Assembly: GCA_010645155.1 (NCBI GenBank)
Contig: JAAGOF010000104.1
Span: 2,622,638-2,686,637, forward strand
Direction: 5' to 3'
Length of the DNA stretch: 64,000 nucleotides
Origin: Tigriopus japonicus
Taxonomy: Eukaryota; Arthropoda; Copepoda; Harpacticoida; Harpacticidae
Part shown: positions 25,039 through 37,638 of the stretch, in pieces
Layout of the letters: every line of letters begins with the position of its first letter
Numbering within the stretch: the stretch's first letter is position 1
Notes under the pieces: model-generated
Told to the model about the DNA's origin: nothing
What the model saw: the letters and a program-made list of their open reading frames with translations, nothing else
Databases searched by the model: none
Translations under genes and position numbers: made by a program

Positions 25039-25261
25039 AGGGTCAGCAAATATTACCTCTGTTTTGCACCCTTCAAGGGACCTTTCTATTTGCAACAAAA
25101 AACAAACGAAAAAATTTACCAAGTCCCAAACTTATCTAAAATAATGCACTAAAAATAAATGATTAACGTAGAAAATAACAACATTTTTCATCGTATGCCT
25201 CTCTTGTGACATGCAATACATTCATTTTCCAACGGCCACAGATTTCCAATAAGCCTTGTGC

Positions 25262-25590
25262 AGGGTGGGCATTTGATTTTTGAACATTTTTCCAGCCCTG
25301 CCCAAAAGTGTCCAAAAATAAAGGATGTCCAAAAGTGTCCAAAAATAAGAGTGTCCAAAAGTGTCCAAAATCAATAATTTGTAAAATCATGGCTAAAACA
25401 CTCTTGAAATTACAATCTTTATACTTAATTTCCATATAAAAGTCACTTGACAAAGTTTGATCTAGAATAAGTCAATTTAGCATAAATAAACTTATTTATT
25501 TCTATAATACCAAACGAGCCAATTACTTGAAGGTAAAACTGGACACTTGAACTTTCCGCTCGTTTTTTTTGAGAACCAAGCGCCGTTTAT
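25262..25590 (+). repeat. Minisatellite-bearing repeat copy 2
   Basis: CAGGGTGGGCATTTGATTTT head, about 40 bp to CAGCCCTG, then GTGTCCAAAA copies, then a unique 3' part (AGAATAAGTCAATTTAGCAT; GAGCCAATTACTTGAAGGT) that recurs in copy 3. The two copies are about 330 bp each and direct. Confidence 0.75.
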
Positions 25591-25924
25591 AAGTTAGACC
25601 TTTGAGAAAAGTGTCAAAGCCCATTTCTCATTGCTTGAGGTGTATTCTAGTCGCCGTTCTATGCTTCCAGAGTCTAGGATTAGATTTTTCCAGGCTGTTC
25701 CATTGTTGGTGCTCCGATTCCACCCATTCCAGCCTTTCTTCAATTCAAAGAAAAGAGCCGTCTCAGAGGACCAAGAGAAAGCGCGCACATGTTGGCCTAT
25801 TCGGCCTTTCATTCAGGCCTCCTCCCCTCCTCTTTCTCTGCCAAGGACAAAGACTGGAGAGGCTTTGGGTCATACTACGTAGAAACATACGCGAAGAAAA
25901 TTTTCAAGGTTCTAAGCAACCTTC

Positions 25925-26250
25925 ATCAGGGTGGGCATTTGATTTTTGGACATTTTGTCCACCCCTGTCCAAAAGGTGTCCAAAAGTGTCCAAAAATAAG
26001 GCTGTCCAAAAATAGGAGTGTCCAAAAGTGTCCAAAAATAGTAATTCGAAAAATAATGGTTAAAAACATTTTTAGAATAACATTCTACAAACTTTCTCTC
26101 CAAAATAAACGTCAATTGACGATATCTAAGCAAGAATAAGTCAATTCAGCATAAGAAACTTACACTTAATACATTAAATGAGCCAATAACTTGAAGGTCA
26201 AACTGGACATTTGAACTTTCCACTCTTTTCATTTGACCACCGAGCATCGT
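25925..26250 (+). repeat. Minisatellite-bearing repeat copy 3
   Basis: Same head, (GTGTCCAAAA)n and 3' part as copy 2, 660 bp downstream in direct orientation. Confidence 0.75.
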
Positions 26251-26884
26251 CCAAAATGTGGGAAAGAATGATCGACTAAAGGAATGAACGAACAAACGAA
26301 TGTGAGACTGGGACTACTAATAACACGCTCACACCACACTTCATGTTAAACATAGTAAGAGAGTACATTTTAAAGCTAATTGTGTCTTGATTTGTGACAA
26401 GTTGTTGTGAGAAGGTTACTTAGTATTTTGATTTATATTCCAAAGTTTATCATTGTTGCAAGTGTTTCCCATCCAAGAGGCAAGAAGTCTTTGGACCTGA
26501 CTGTCCAAAAAATGTTAACTATAATAAAGCACACTTAAACTGATATCAGATTGCAATGTGGGTATTATAATGCTTTTGCCAAAGAACTAAAGCAGTGTTG
26601 TTTTACTATTAAAAAAGACAAGACTCTTGTTTACAGATGAGGAAATAAAATGTAAATCTTGAAACATTTTGAACAGTTACACCCATTTTACCATATTGTA
26701 CAAACAAAACATTTATTTTTTTAACAATTCATTAACAAGTTATCATGGCAAAGTTTATTTCTCCAAGTAATGTTCCCATTAGTAGAACTATTTTTGTTTA
26801 AGTACACAACCATGCATTCTTTAGAATTCAATTACTTATGTAGTGTAACTGGTTTTTCGTGTGATTTGTACAACTTTCTTTTAC

Positions 26885-27094
26885 GTTTGTTGGACTTTTG
26901 GACACTTATGGACATCTTTTGGGGATTTTTGGACACCCTTTGGGGATTTTTGGACACCTTCTGGGTATTTTTGGACACTTTTGGACACTTTTGGGCACTT
27001 TTGGACACTTTTGGACACTTTTGGACACTTTTGGACACTTTTGGACACTTTTGGACACTAGGGTGTCCAAAATGCTCTCGATGTCGAAAAATGC
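26885..27094 (-). repeat. Minisatellite-bearing repeat copy 4, with the longest 10-bp array
   Basis: Minus orientation: CAGGGTGGGCATTTTTCGAC head at 27094, then about 18 units of GTGTCCAAAA, the central ones identical, decaying toward 26885. Confidence 0.8.
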
Positions 27095-27541
27095 CCACCC
27101 TGACCTTCATAGTACATCTATAAGGACAGGGACAGGGATGCCAACACAAGTTTTCGATCAGAAGAAACGTTTGGTCTTTATTTATTGAAAATTGAATTCG
27201 TGCGCTTTTCGGAAAAAACAGGAACGTTTGATTTAACGAGACCTTAGAGGGGCAAACAGTGGCATCTTCTTCTTATCATATTGGTCACTTTCAGGATTCC
27301 AGACCTGGCCTTTCCATATAGGGAGCGGCAAAGTTATTCCTTCCGAAGGCCAAGCAAGGTTCAAGGAGCAGCAGTTGAAGCACAACCAATTTGTGAGGAA
27401 CACCCCATCTTGAGAAAAACTTAATCCTTCACACAGGTATTTGCTTTTCCCATATGAACTTGACCCTATAATAAATCTGTCTTAATACAGGAAAAGTAAC
27501 CTTGCTTCCTTTTGTTTTAGGTCCCACTTTTCTAAACGAAA

Positions 27542-27823
27542 ATGGGCCTAGATGAAGATTTCAAGGAGACAGCCGCAGTGGTCAGCCAGGAGCTGAACCA
27601 AGCTTTGTCTGATAGCGACCTCATTGAGCTCTACGGATTGTTCAAGCAAGGTACAGTGGGTGATATCGACATCGAGTGCCCCGGAGAAGACTACGACAAG
27701 GTCAAGTGGATCGCATGGAACAAGAAAAAGGGCATGGACCCTGAGGATGCCAAACAGGAATATATCAGTTTCGCCAAGAAGATGTTTGCAAAATATGCTA
27801 ATAACAAGAAATTGAAGGTTTAA
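27542..27823 (+). CDS. Acyl-CoA-binding protein (ACBP / diazepam-binding inhibitor family)
   Basis: 93 residues in one coding exon. ACBPs are cytosolic four-helix proteins that bind medium- and long-chain acyl-CoA esters and supply them to lipid metabolism. Diagnostic blocks are LYGLFKQGTVGDIDIECPG (residues 30-48) and KVKWIAWNKKKGM (53-65). The expected acyl-CoA contacts are present: Tyr31, Lys35, Lys55 and Tyr74. The loop before KVKW looks about two residues shorter than in vertebrate ACBP. The length is normal. An acceptor (TTTTGTTTTAG) ends at about 27520, 21 nt before the ATG, so there is a 5' UTR intron or a trans-splice site. Confidence 0.95.
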   Translation: MGLDEDFKETAAVVSQELNQALSDSDLIELYGLFKQGTVGDIDIECPGEDYDKVKWIAWNKKKGMDPEDAKQEYISFAKKMFAKYANNKKLKV

Positions 27824-28272
27824 TTGTAACCATTCCGTTGTCAAAGACAAAGATCATGGAAACCATGCGAGTGCATCTTAGGATTATGAGAGGAAGAGGG
27901 TTGCTCCAATTTCCAAAAGAGCACAAAGTTTTCCCCGATCTGATCGAATCGTGATTTATTTTCCTGTAGCTGAAACCATGTCCTGTTCCATACTCTCTCA
28001 ACCTCAATATCACTTTCAAAATCTGCAGTTTCGTAGATAATCTCCTTATACCGTACATGTCACTCTTCCATTCTGCTGCGTTATATTCTAATTTCAATGA
28101 CAATTCCATTTTGGGTATGTTGCATGCTTTGGATCTCAATTGGATTGACACCACGTTCGAATCTAAAATCCAATGGAAATTGTAATCGTGGTTTGATTTT
28201 CCTTGCATTGGGATATGATTGTGTGCTCCCTGTCGTCTCATGACCCTCGAAACATGCTCATCTTAGGAACAG

Positions 28273-28278
28273 AATAAA
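28273..28278 (+). other. Polyadenylation signal AATAAA of the ACBP gene
   Basis: First AATAAA in the plus direction after the ACBP stop codon, giving a 3' UTR of about 450 nt. Confidence 0.65.
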
Positions 28279-28289
28279 AAAGCTCGAAT

Positions 28290-29620
28290 ACAAACTCATG
28301 CGTGAATCATTTACTTTGGCACTTATTGTTGTTATTCATGAACAAGCTTCCGAGCATTCTGTATTTATTTAACTGTAATGTAAGAGCGTCAGTTTGTTCG
28401 TCTCTTGTCAAGTGCATTTTCAAGCTCCATTTACTAACTCCTATAGAGTATGCAATACAAGCTTTCGTTCGCTCGAAGGCCCGTATTATTGAGCAGTCCA
28501 GTATTATTCAGCCAAGAATATGGAGCAAAACAGATTGCACTTGGATTCAAGCTTTCCAACTGACCAAATTCAATGAGTTCATGAGCGGAGAGGGCATGAT
28601 AGAGCCTTTTTTGTAGAGGAGACTTAAGATTCGAAGACGATATGTCCAGACAAAAGGTCCATTAGGCTTTTTTTGACGAATTTCTGTGATGTTGCCGAAT
28701 TAATCAATTTCTTTTGAATGGCTCTTTGAGGTACCGAAAGCTTCTGCATCTACGCTGGTTCCCTAGGTATTATTACCAAATGGGGGATATCAATAAAACA
28801 AGCTGAGCTCATTAAGGCTTGAGAAAGACTCTCCCAAGGAAAGTCGATTGAAATGTTAAGTCCTTCCACATGTCCTCTGTTGGGTGATGCAAAGGAAACG
28901 GAACAGGAAACCTTGTCTGTTATTCGGCAATGGTTGCTCTCACAAAAAATGGATCAAGCTCAAAAAGAGCGCCAGATAACAATTCTCCAGACACACGGTT
29001 TTATTCCCTTCATGTCACCTAGTTTTTCATTATAGTCCAATTTCAGAAGGGAGAAAAAGTCAGAGTCACAAGTCATGATGTTCTTATTGGTTATACCATG
29101 CGGCTGACATAATTTCAAGGATCTACCGCAATTTTTTCAGAGAGTGCAACAACCATGTCTGGGGTTTCAGTCTTTAAGTTTAGCTGCACAACTTCTTGTA
29201 TTTTTTCAAAAACTTGTAGTTCTTGTGAAGCACTATGAAATTTTCGAAAGAAGGGAAACACATAAACAACGGATTTAGGTTCAGCTCTTCGGAAGGGTGG
29301 GTTAAATATTAGCTGATTATGGACCGAAAGGTCCTTTCATCGGAACAGAATGTTCCAGCCAAAAAAGGGCTCAACCGAAACCGATATTGAATCTCAAACT
29401 CAAACGAAAAGCACTTGACTTCAAAATTATATAGATGCATGATTCATCTCAGAATTAGTATTTCTCATGTGTTTGAAGTTGGGTTTACCCTAACATCAAA
29501 AACTAGAAATTACTTTTTAGATGTTTGACCAATGAACTTGTACGAAATGTTTATTTTTTTTAAATTTTAGAATTGGAAGAAATATATTTAACAAAACTTG
29601 TAGGAAAAGGTCCAAAATAT
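28290..29620. other. Gap without a gene
   Basis: Only short frames with no family resemblance. A decayed relative of the CCGAAA MITE sits at about 29322-29420 (ATGGACCGAAAGG, AACCGAAACCG). Confidence 0.5.
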
Positions 29621-29625
29621 ACTAT

Positions 29626-30645
29626 TTATTCGATGAAACCGCCATCAGCCTTGATGACGGCTTCCAAACGACCTCGGAAGGCCCTGCAGACGCTGCGGTG
29701 GTACTCCTTGTCGAGGTTGCGCCAGGACTTCGCGACGAGCCTCTTCAGAACGTCCACATTCGATGCAAGAGTACTAAAACAGGCCTCCCTCTCGACACGC
29801 ATCCATATGCTGTAATCAAATGAGTTCAGGTCAGGGGAGGACGGCGGCCAGAAGTCTTTCGGCCAGAAAGTTGCGTGCTCGTCCAAGTACTTCTGGGCGA
29901 TTTTAGCAGTATGGGCAGGGGACCCATCCTGCTGAAACACCTATGACTTGTTGCCAGCGACTTTTTCCATCCACGGAATCAGTGTAGTCTTCAAGACATC
30001 GATGTAGTCTTTTGCTGTAAGGCGAAATACAACGGGGAAGAATATCGGCGGGGACCCTTGCCCGTGGAGGCCACGACGCCCAAAAACATTACCGAGGCCG
30101 GGTGCTTTGACCTCGATACTGACCTCACGGGATCATGTGAGGGCTGGCCGAGGTCCAAATATTGGTCGTTTCGCCGGTTGACCTCTGGATCGACGGTGAA
30201 GTTCTTCTCGTCTGAGAAGAACTCAATCTTGGGTGCTTTTTTTCAAATAATTCAGCAGCTTTTTAGACCTCTCCAGACGATTTTTCCGGCCGACCTCAGA
30301 TAATAGAGGCTGTCGTTTGACAACTAGGGAGCGGCCTCCAGCCTCGCATTTGACCTTGCGGACTGTCTTCGGGTCGACAGCGTACTTCTTTGCGACGGAC
30401 CTAATCGACTCACGCGGGTGCTTCTTGAGGTAACGTTTGGTTTTCCAGTGGTTCCCAAGGTTTTTGGCCTCTGATTTTTGGCTCAATTATCGAGCAGAGG
30501 CTGGCCATCGCGAATCTGGCGTCGAACTTTGCAAACAGTCGTCCTGCCGACGCCCAAGGCCTTGCAAAAGCCGCTAATTTTGGTGCTGGTGTGCAGCAGC
30601 ACTTCGATGGACTCTTGCTCACAGTTCGACTTGTCGAAAAATCGA
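29626..30645 (-). pseudogene. Mariner/Tc1-superfamily transposase, inactivated
   Basis: Minus order: helix-turn-helix LGVGRTTVCKVRRQIRDGQ (about 30510-30570), second helix-turn-helix SVAKKYAVDPKTVRKV (about 30380-30425), catalytic block EFFSDEKNFTVDPEVNRR (about 30220), VMFLGVVASTGKGPPIFF, then FQQDGSPAHTA and WPPSSPDLNSFDYSIW with the last two catalytic Asp, 31 residues apart as read. Lesions: a frame change at 30483-30486, one extra base in a T run at 30237-30243, and a TAG stop at 29941-29943. Terminal repeats were not found. Subfamily left open. Confidence 0.85.
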
Positions 30646-30866
30646 GCGAGTTTCGCAAAACTGCTGTAAATCTTGTAGAGGATAAACAGACGCTTCGATT
30701 TTGGCGAGAAAATTTAAAATTGGCCAATTAGAAGTGTGTCTAAAAGGACTTTAAACTTGATGTGCGCGAAGTAAATCCCCACCCGGTAATACCAAAACAA
30801 ATGACACATTACGATTGTGCTTAAAATGTTTAAATACCAATTGAAGAAAGTAGTTTTAGGTTAACT

Positions 30867-31300
30867 CAACCAAAGTGTTTTAGAAATTGATAGATGGAGG
30901 TTGTAAAGAATTGTTTGTTGTCCCCCTCTATTCCCGCCCCACCAGCCTGTTGCGTAGACATCGCTAAAGGCCAGCCAGCATTGTCCATGCACTCGGGAAG
31001 AGACAAAACTCAACATAATTTTAACTATTTCGCAATATGTGTGATATTGTACTGATAAATAAGTATCATAATTGTTAACCAATATCAAAAAGGACATTGG
31101 TTGGCGATATTATTGGTAAATTTACTTGAAATATTAGGTAATTTGTCTCTTTCTATGTGCCTGGACAGTGCTGGCTGGCCTACAGCGATGTCTACGCGGC
31201 AGGCCTTGGCAGCGTCCATAGACCATAGCAAAAGACAACAATCAATTCTTCACAACCTCTATTCGTTACAAACTAAGATTTTGTTTTTAAGAACTACTCT
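30867..31300. repeat. Inverted-repeat element, about 130-bp arms
   Basis: Arms about 30889-31013 and 31145-31270 share GCGTAGACATCGCT, AGGCCAGCCAGCA and GGTTGT(A/G)AAGAATT in opposite orientation, separated by about 130 bp. It is probably a MITE or foldback. No target duplication was established. Confidence 0.6.
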
Positions 31301-31468
31301 CCCAACTAAGGTACCAAAGGTTGAGCCACAGAGTTGGCAGAGAGGAGACGCTGGGGCAGACGGGCCTAACATTTTGTTGGACAGTTTTCAGGCCCCAGCT
31401 GACCTTTGGCTGTGACGTTTCCCAACCAGTTGTGCCCAAACAAGTTCGTTTCGTTTGTAGGGTTGAAG

Positions 31469-32036
31469 TAGGGGTGAGCGAGAAGCCGGTGTCAGTGCTA
31501 AGGTGTTGACACCAACTTTTTGGGCTTTCGGTGTCAACATCAAGACCAGGTCTCTGGTGCCGACATTTTAAGGCTTCAAGAGTTTTTGAAAAACTTACTG
31601 CCCGCCCAAAAACTTGATCCCAATTTGATTGTAAATGTGAAGGACTAAACAAAATCCAATATCATTAATTTTTGTTCCATCATAAAATAAACGCTTACCA
31701 AACTCCAAAAACAGACTTGCAAAGCAAGAAAATCGCACACCCAGCTAGGGTATTGTAAAAGGTAAGCTTATTTTCCCTCTCTCCAATTTATGTTGAACTA
31801 ACATGAACTTAAATGTCTTTAGAATGGGTAGGTCTGTCAAAACTGGTGCTCCATACTACAGTCCAAAAGGGCACATTTTGTTTGACTTAATTATAAGGAA
31901 CACGCTATCGGTGTCAATGTCAACACCACGACGTTGATGGGCAACTTCAGCACAGGTTTCGGTGTCGGCGTGGGTGTCAACCTTGCGGTGTCGGTGTCGG
32001 AGTTGAGGGCAAAATTGCCGCTGTCACCCATCCCTA
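31469..32036. mobile_element. hAT-like non-autonomous element (568 bp)
   Basis: Ends TAGGGGTGAGCG and, inward from the right, TAGGGATGGGTG. Perfect 8-bp duplication GGTTGAAG at 31461-31468 and 32037-32044. Both ends carry dense GGTGTCGGTGTC / TGACACCG words. No transposase. Confidence 0.8.
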
Positions 32037-32649
32037 GGTTGAAGTCAGGGTCACTTGTTTTTTGTTTGGGCACAACTTAAATAATAATCTTCGGAAATAT
32101 CAAGTTTTCACCTGCAACCTTTGCTCTTCAACAGCTGTAACTCATCCAACAAAAATTGCCGTATATCCGCCCTGTGGGTTGAGCGGACAAAAGTGCGGGA
32201 TCATTTGAATTATGTGATAAGGCAAATGACAACCATGCAATTGATGAATCAAAGGTGGGATTGAGTAATGTTTTTGGGAACCAAGATGTCACTAGGTGAC
32301 CATGCCTTGGATTTGAATACTACAACTAGGAACTTTTTTGCCAATACATTGAATAAGTCACTGATAGGAAGAACACAAATTTAAACTTTTGCGTTACGTA
32401 GGGTTAATCCAACAAATATGGACAAAAACTAACTTGTGGGTTCAAGAACGAGTTTTTAAAAGTTGGTCTTGATATGCATGTTTGGTCACACTAACTGTCC
32501 GCTCAACAGTTGTGAGGGCGACATTTTTCTCACAAATTCAAGGCGCATTCTGCCTCGCTTGCCAAATCAGCCTAACTAAAGCTTGCTCGCTATCAAGTGA
32601 TTAATAAACAATCTATGCTTCATCGTCTCATTTTGTTTCATGAAAGTTT

Positions 32650-33055
32650 TTGGGGACTCCAATTAAAGACAACCCTTTAATCGAAACCGACACCGAAACT
32701 TCGGTCGAAAAACCCTTCGTTTCTTCGCCAGTTATCACAATTATAATATGTTTGTTTAATTCAACAATTTTCATAAGAAATTTACTCGATGGAGGAAAAG
32801 CAATCACTCTAATGTGATTACAGAGCGATACCTTACGGGTTGAACGTTTCAATGTATCAAGGTGAATGGCAATGGGACAAAGAAGGGCAAATTTTTAATT
32901 TTTCAATTTAAGAAAAGGATATGTTCTTTCAATTACTTTAGAACCCAAAAATCTTGATTTTCCTCACAACCGACGTTTTTTATAATACAAGTCTACTTTC
33001 AGTTTTGATAAGCATAGCTGACATAACCGAAATATTTGATTTCGGTTCATTAACA
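32650..33055. repeat. Decayed copy of the CCGAAA MITE family
   Basis: AATCGAAACCGACACCGAAAC near 32680 and ATAACCGAAATA near 33025 bracket AT-rich DNA, matching the layout of the intact 23636-23974 element. Ends are too degraded for a duplication. Confidence 0.45.
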
Positions 33056-33099
33056 AATGTTACACCGTGAAATTGCGAGAGGCGTTTTAAATTGACAGA

Positions 33100-36000
33100 C
33101 CTACATTTACTTTAACTCCATGATAATTAACGAGCCAAGGAAATTCACTTATTTTAAAGAGTATTCGCACTGAACAATCTCAAAGTCCCATCGTGGGGGA
33201 ATTTTTTATCCCTAAATCCCCAACGAATAACATACAAAACTAAGCGTGTTTGATCGCCTCAAAGTGGTTACCCAAAAGAGTAGATCTCAATCTTGAACTA
33301 GGAGTACAATTTATGGATACTTAACGCCATTTCCTTCGCCAATGGCCCTGGCCTGTTTCCTCTTTTAGTCCAGACATACTGTAGAAGGCATTATCATCTT
33401 CTCTACTATCTCTCAAACGGTCATGATCACTTAACAACAAACATCGCTACATCTTCTCCTTCGCCTTTTTTGCCATTTTCGCCTACTCAACCCCGGAAAG
33501 TTTCCCCTCCCCTTCGTTGGCCATTTCACTTGAGAACTTCCACATACTAAACCGCTCAAAGTTTGACTTTGAATTCAACAAAAAGCATCAGACGATCCAC
33601 GATTGAGAAACACTTGTAGCAAATCATTCTCATTGGCAATAACAACAACAACTCCATACTTGTAGTGCTCATCAATATCTCTCTCCACTGTATTGAACAT
33701 ATTTCTGAGAGGGTGCGTCTAATTGTCTTTTCCATCATTCCCAAGGTCAAGAAACGAGAATGAGCGAGCAAGTCATTCAAAACTTCACGTCGAGAAGGGA
33801 AGGAACGTGTTTTCTTGACAAACAATTTCTGACACCTCCTTCTCTTTAGTGCGGAATTTGCATGTGAAAAACATGCAAAATGTGGAAACGCTTTTCTATT
33901 TTTTTCAATTGGCAGGCTCCAGATTTGTCACAGTTCATTAGTCATTCATTGGCTTTGTACGCCTTATCCGGATCAAAGCCGGGGGGATTATTTTCCCATA
34001 ATACCCAGGTCGTCCGTCGCTCAAGAAGAGCTTTAAGGGTCTCTCTCCATGTTATGGATATGGACAGTCAAATCACATATGTGGATGGAATAATCAGTGA
34101 AATGGAGGGTGCAAGAAGACAAAAGCCAGGACAGCTCAGATCTTCATTCAAATCAGTTTTCATTTTATGGCTTGAACCTTCTAGGAGTGCCCTTTCTTTG
34201 ACTCGGGGATGTGAGTGCAAAAGAATGAGTATCATAGCAATCCACTATCGTAGATTCGAGGGCAACCCTGAAATTGGACAGGGGGATGTCATTGTTGGGG
34301 GTAAGTGATAAGTAGGGCCATTGCGAGGTTTGTCACGTTCACTAAAACTTGAATGGCGAGGAAGGAAAACTCTTTGATACTTCCAATTCTCCAAAACTGC
34401 ATCGTTTGGTTTCTTTCATGGCCTGGCAGCGAAACGAATTCGCTCAAAGAGACACTCGGTCCATATTCTCGGTAGTTTTGATGAATACGTCTAGAACGAA
34501 TCGAGGTGAGAGGTTGGATGTCACGCCTCTTTAGATGATTCTCGATTGTTACCAATGCCTTGAGATTGGACACGGAAAGAAGCAACACCAAATGACCCAA
34601 CAATAATAGCCATTTCCAACAGATTTGATCAATTCAAAAGGATGAGAGTCAAAACGTTATGGATCCCCGGTGATCAAGATCGTCATCATCATCAGGTTTG
34701 GAGTTGGGTAGGTTGATCAAGAGAGCAAAAGAATACCCATTGTCTTCTTGACAAGATTGATCAAACTGGGGATGGCTCTTCGAGAATAGAATTCCGATTG
34801 GAAGAGCATTCATTGCCTACTTGAGTCTTTACTATTTTCTGGAAGAAACCAGTTAGGCAAGTGCAATGCCTCCTATATATGATGATGTATTTTCTGGAGT
34901 TAATGCCGTTTCTTCATAATTCGTTTATGTATACAGAAATATGTTGAAGGAAACAATCGATAAGTTTAGAGGCAATATCTCATTTAAATGAAAAAGGTAA
35001 GTTTTTATTAGCTTTGTGATAGGATAGTATATCTATTCGTTTATGTATGTTTCCTTCTTCGTTGAACATTTTTCCCTTTTAAATTAGGATGCTAAACATC
35101 TTTTGCCTCTAAGTTATTATATCAATGCAATGTGTCAGAAATACACGTCTTTATTTTGAAAAAGATTCAAAAGTTGAGACAAACATTGTGCCCCATCGTT
35201 AAAGTCATGTTGACTTGTACAAGTTTCAAATCAAATCCTCGCAAATTCCTTTGGCAACTAAGGTAGATCAATTAAACGTCGAATAAATGTCAATTCTGTC
35301 AGTTTGTTAGCATTAGTTGATGTGTCATCTTGGGCGGTTTATCGAAAGAAAGTGCAACATCTCTGGGGAATGTGAAAATCCCCGGGTGGAAAATACCCTA
35401 CACAAAACCTGTTGGCCGAGTTAAAAAATATGCAATTCCTGTCCCCCAAAACAGGGTTCCACGATCTAAATTTCCAAAAACCATCGTTATTACGGTATGG
35501 CAAGGTTTGATTTTCTTGCCACTTGAAGATTCGAATATTGCTAGAGGTGGCATTGAGTTCCATAGAATGAGTTGAGTGATGGAACGTAAATGGTCTTTTC
35601 GCAATCCTGATTTGACCCAATGAAGAGGATGAGTTAAACTCGGATTAGAATTTTAGAGTAATATTCAGTGAGAGTCTAAGTTTCGAAGAATCTTTCCAAA
35701 AAAATTAATTGCAATGAAGCGTTACAAACCCACGTGGTACTACATATTGGGAAATCGATTTTTTTAAAGTTGAAAATTCACAGGGATTAGTTATCGGGAA
35801 GGGAGTTATCGGTTATTATTATAGTTATTATTAAGGGAGTTATTAGTTATCGGGAAGAATTAGATATAGGGAATAGAAAATTAAACTATGCTAACATCAA
35901 ATGTCGATTATGCTCAGCAAAAATTTATTGTTCCGATGCCCTCTGGTTCGTCTTAGCTTAATATGGGGGACCGACAATTTATAGGGACCAAATCGTCAAC

Positions 36001-37600
36001 CTATTTATTTATATATAAGTAAAGTAAGGAAAGGCTCGTAATTAAAACCGAAATTTCCCCCTAACCATAAGCCTCGGCTATTAAAAAAAACGTCAGAAAT
36101 GGCAATTTTGCTTGATTGTAACCTAATTAGCTAAGCAAGACGTGAAATATTGGCTTCCAAAATATCAGAACAATTGCCAGTTCAAAGGTGTTTCTTTGGC
36201 AATTCTAAAAACTTTTCTTATTTTAATCTGACGTGCGGCTTACTGACTGTACTCTTATCCACAGAACTCCAAACGCAAAGTACGGTAGAGTGCAGGACGG
36301 GAATAAAGGACCGGGCGACGAACACTGAAACACGAGAATAAACCTCTGGAAGGCTCAGAGTGCTTTGAGACGCAGCCAGTGTCGGACGGTCAAGAAAAAG
36401 AAGTAGAAAAGAGAAAAAGAGGTCGTTTTTACGCCCAAACTTGTTCGTCTCTCTATGCATCGATTTATGATTATGTGAAGTGAGGACTTTTTGCGGTGAA
36501 ATCCAACGTGCCTTTCTCACACAGTTTAAGACTTTTGACCTCGTGTAAGTGAAGATTGTGGTACGGCTTGACATGGCGGTAAATAGTTGAAAGAGCGAAC
36601 CCAGAAACAGAGATCAGTGACGATCGGATTGCCAGAAGTTTGGGAATGTATTCTATTGACATCAACTTGAAGCTATTAACTGGAGTTGTGCAAAATTCGC
36701 AATAACTGTTGTCTTGCAAAGTTCAAATAGGTCCAAGTGCATTTCAGCAAAGTCGTGTCGTATCTTTGAGGCATTCGTCCAGACAAGTAACATTGTACTG
36801 AAAGGAATTTGAGTCCATGTTGAAATGTCGATGCCAATTCTTGAATGGTTTGAATACTCGATGTTTGTTCAAAGAGTTGAACGGACCCGCTGTGCTTTTT
36901 TTCATGCCTGTCCCATTTAAGGAAGACAAACATGGATCACTTTCTCTGCGTTTGGAGTCACAGAAAACTTGAATGTTTGGAGATACCTCAAAGTGTACAA
37001 AGTTAAATGATTTTTTTGGCCAAGTTTGGGAGACTAAGGTTGCAAAAAATATTGTGCTCTATCTGCTCGTTTAAGCTTAAAAGGGGACTAACTAAGCCTT
37101 GAGCTATTTCCAACATGCCATATTTTCCCGTTTATGTTTTCAAATTTCAGTAACAAAGCAAACCTTACCTTATGGCTTTAATTTTTTTACCAACGCGCCT
37201 AATTTTTGACAATGATGTATTAAATGTGGCCGTACATTTGATAAGAACACCAACCGAACAGGCTAAAATATTCCATAAATATAACAGCAACAAGAAATTG
37301 GGGGGATTGCAACCCCTTAGAATCGTTACAACACTTCCTTGTGGCTAGGTCCATTATGTCAAACAAAAAGTGTGAAGATCAGCGGATAATTTTGAAAAAT
37401 TGAAACGTTTCGAAGAATGACCTGAGTGTAACATTCCAATCATCATTTGAAGCTTCTTCGAAGGAGGTACAATTCTCGGAATCTCAGCCTTGATCCGACG
37501 AAGTAGCACTGCTTCTTTACCCTTTCTGACAAGTTTGTTTTAGCTCTGTTTCACTTGCCTCTTGGCTTGGCTTGTTATGTTACCTCGAAGGTACAGAATA
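33100..37600. other. Gap without a recognised gene
   Basis: 4.5 kb. Frames up to 142 codons occur (33880-34308 plus; 36218-36574 minus) but show no domain, no signal peptide and no matching splice partners. The promoter or noncoding first exon of the secreted crystallin-like protein is expected near its right end. Confidence 0.5.
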
Positions 37601-37638
37601 ACCCTGATATTTTCAGAGCACATTGAAACCCGAAGGCA

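Larger units (their letters stand above)
25591..27520. other. Repeat-rich interval upstream of the acyl-CoA-binding protein gene
   Basis: Apart from the minisatellite-bearing repeats I see no gene. The reading frame over 25602-26015 is interrupted by repeat copy 3 and has no recognisable domain. The promoter or noncoding first exon of the downstream gene should lie between about 27100 and 27500. Confidence 0.5.

Noticed and set aside
25602..26015. 137-codon plus-strand frame
   Set aside because: It runs into minisatellite-bearing repeat copy 3, and its Cys/Leu-rich start is not a convincing signal peptide with a downstream domain.
26885..27060. Regular 10-bp repeats considered as a CRISPR array
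   Set aside because: Units are tandem with no spacers, in a eukaryotic genome; a minisatellite.
27548..28241. Frames antisense to the ACBP gene
   Set aside because: They mirror the codon structure of the real gene on the other strand and have no domains.
29626..30727. Tc1/mariner transposase as an active gene
   Set aside because: Two frame changes and an in-frame TAG were found, so it was called a pseudogene.
33880..34308. 142-codon plus-strand frame
   Set aside because: No recognisable motif and no splice context; not enough to call a gene.
35339..35620. Overlapping frames on both strands
   Set aside because: Neither frame shows a domain. The minus one vaguely resembles mobile-element text but not enough to name.
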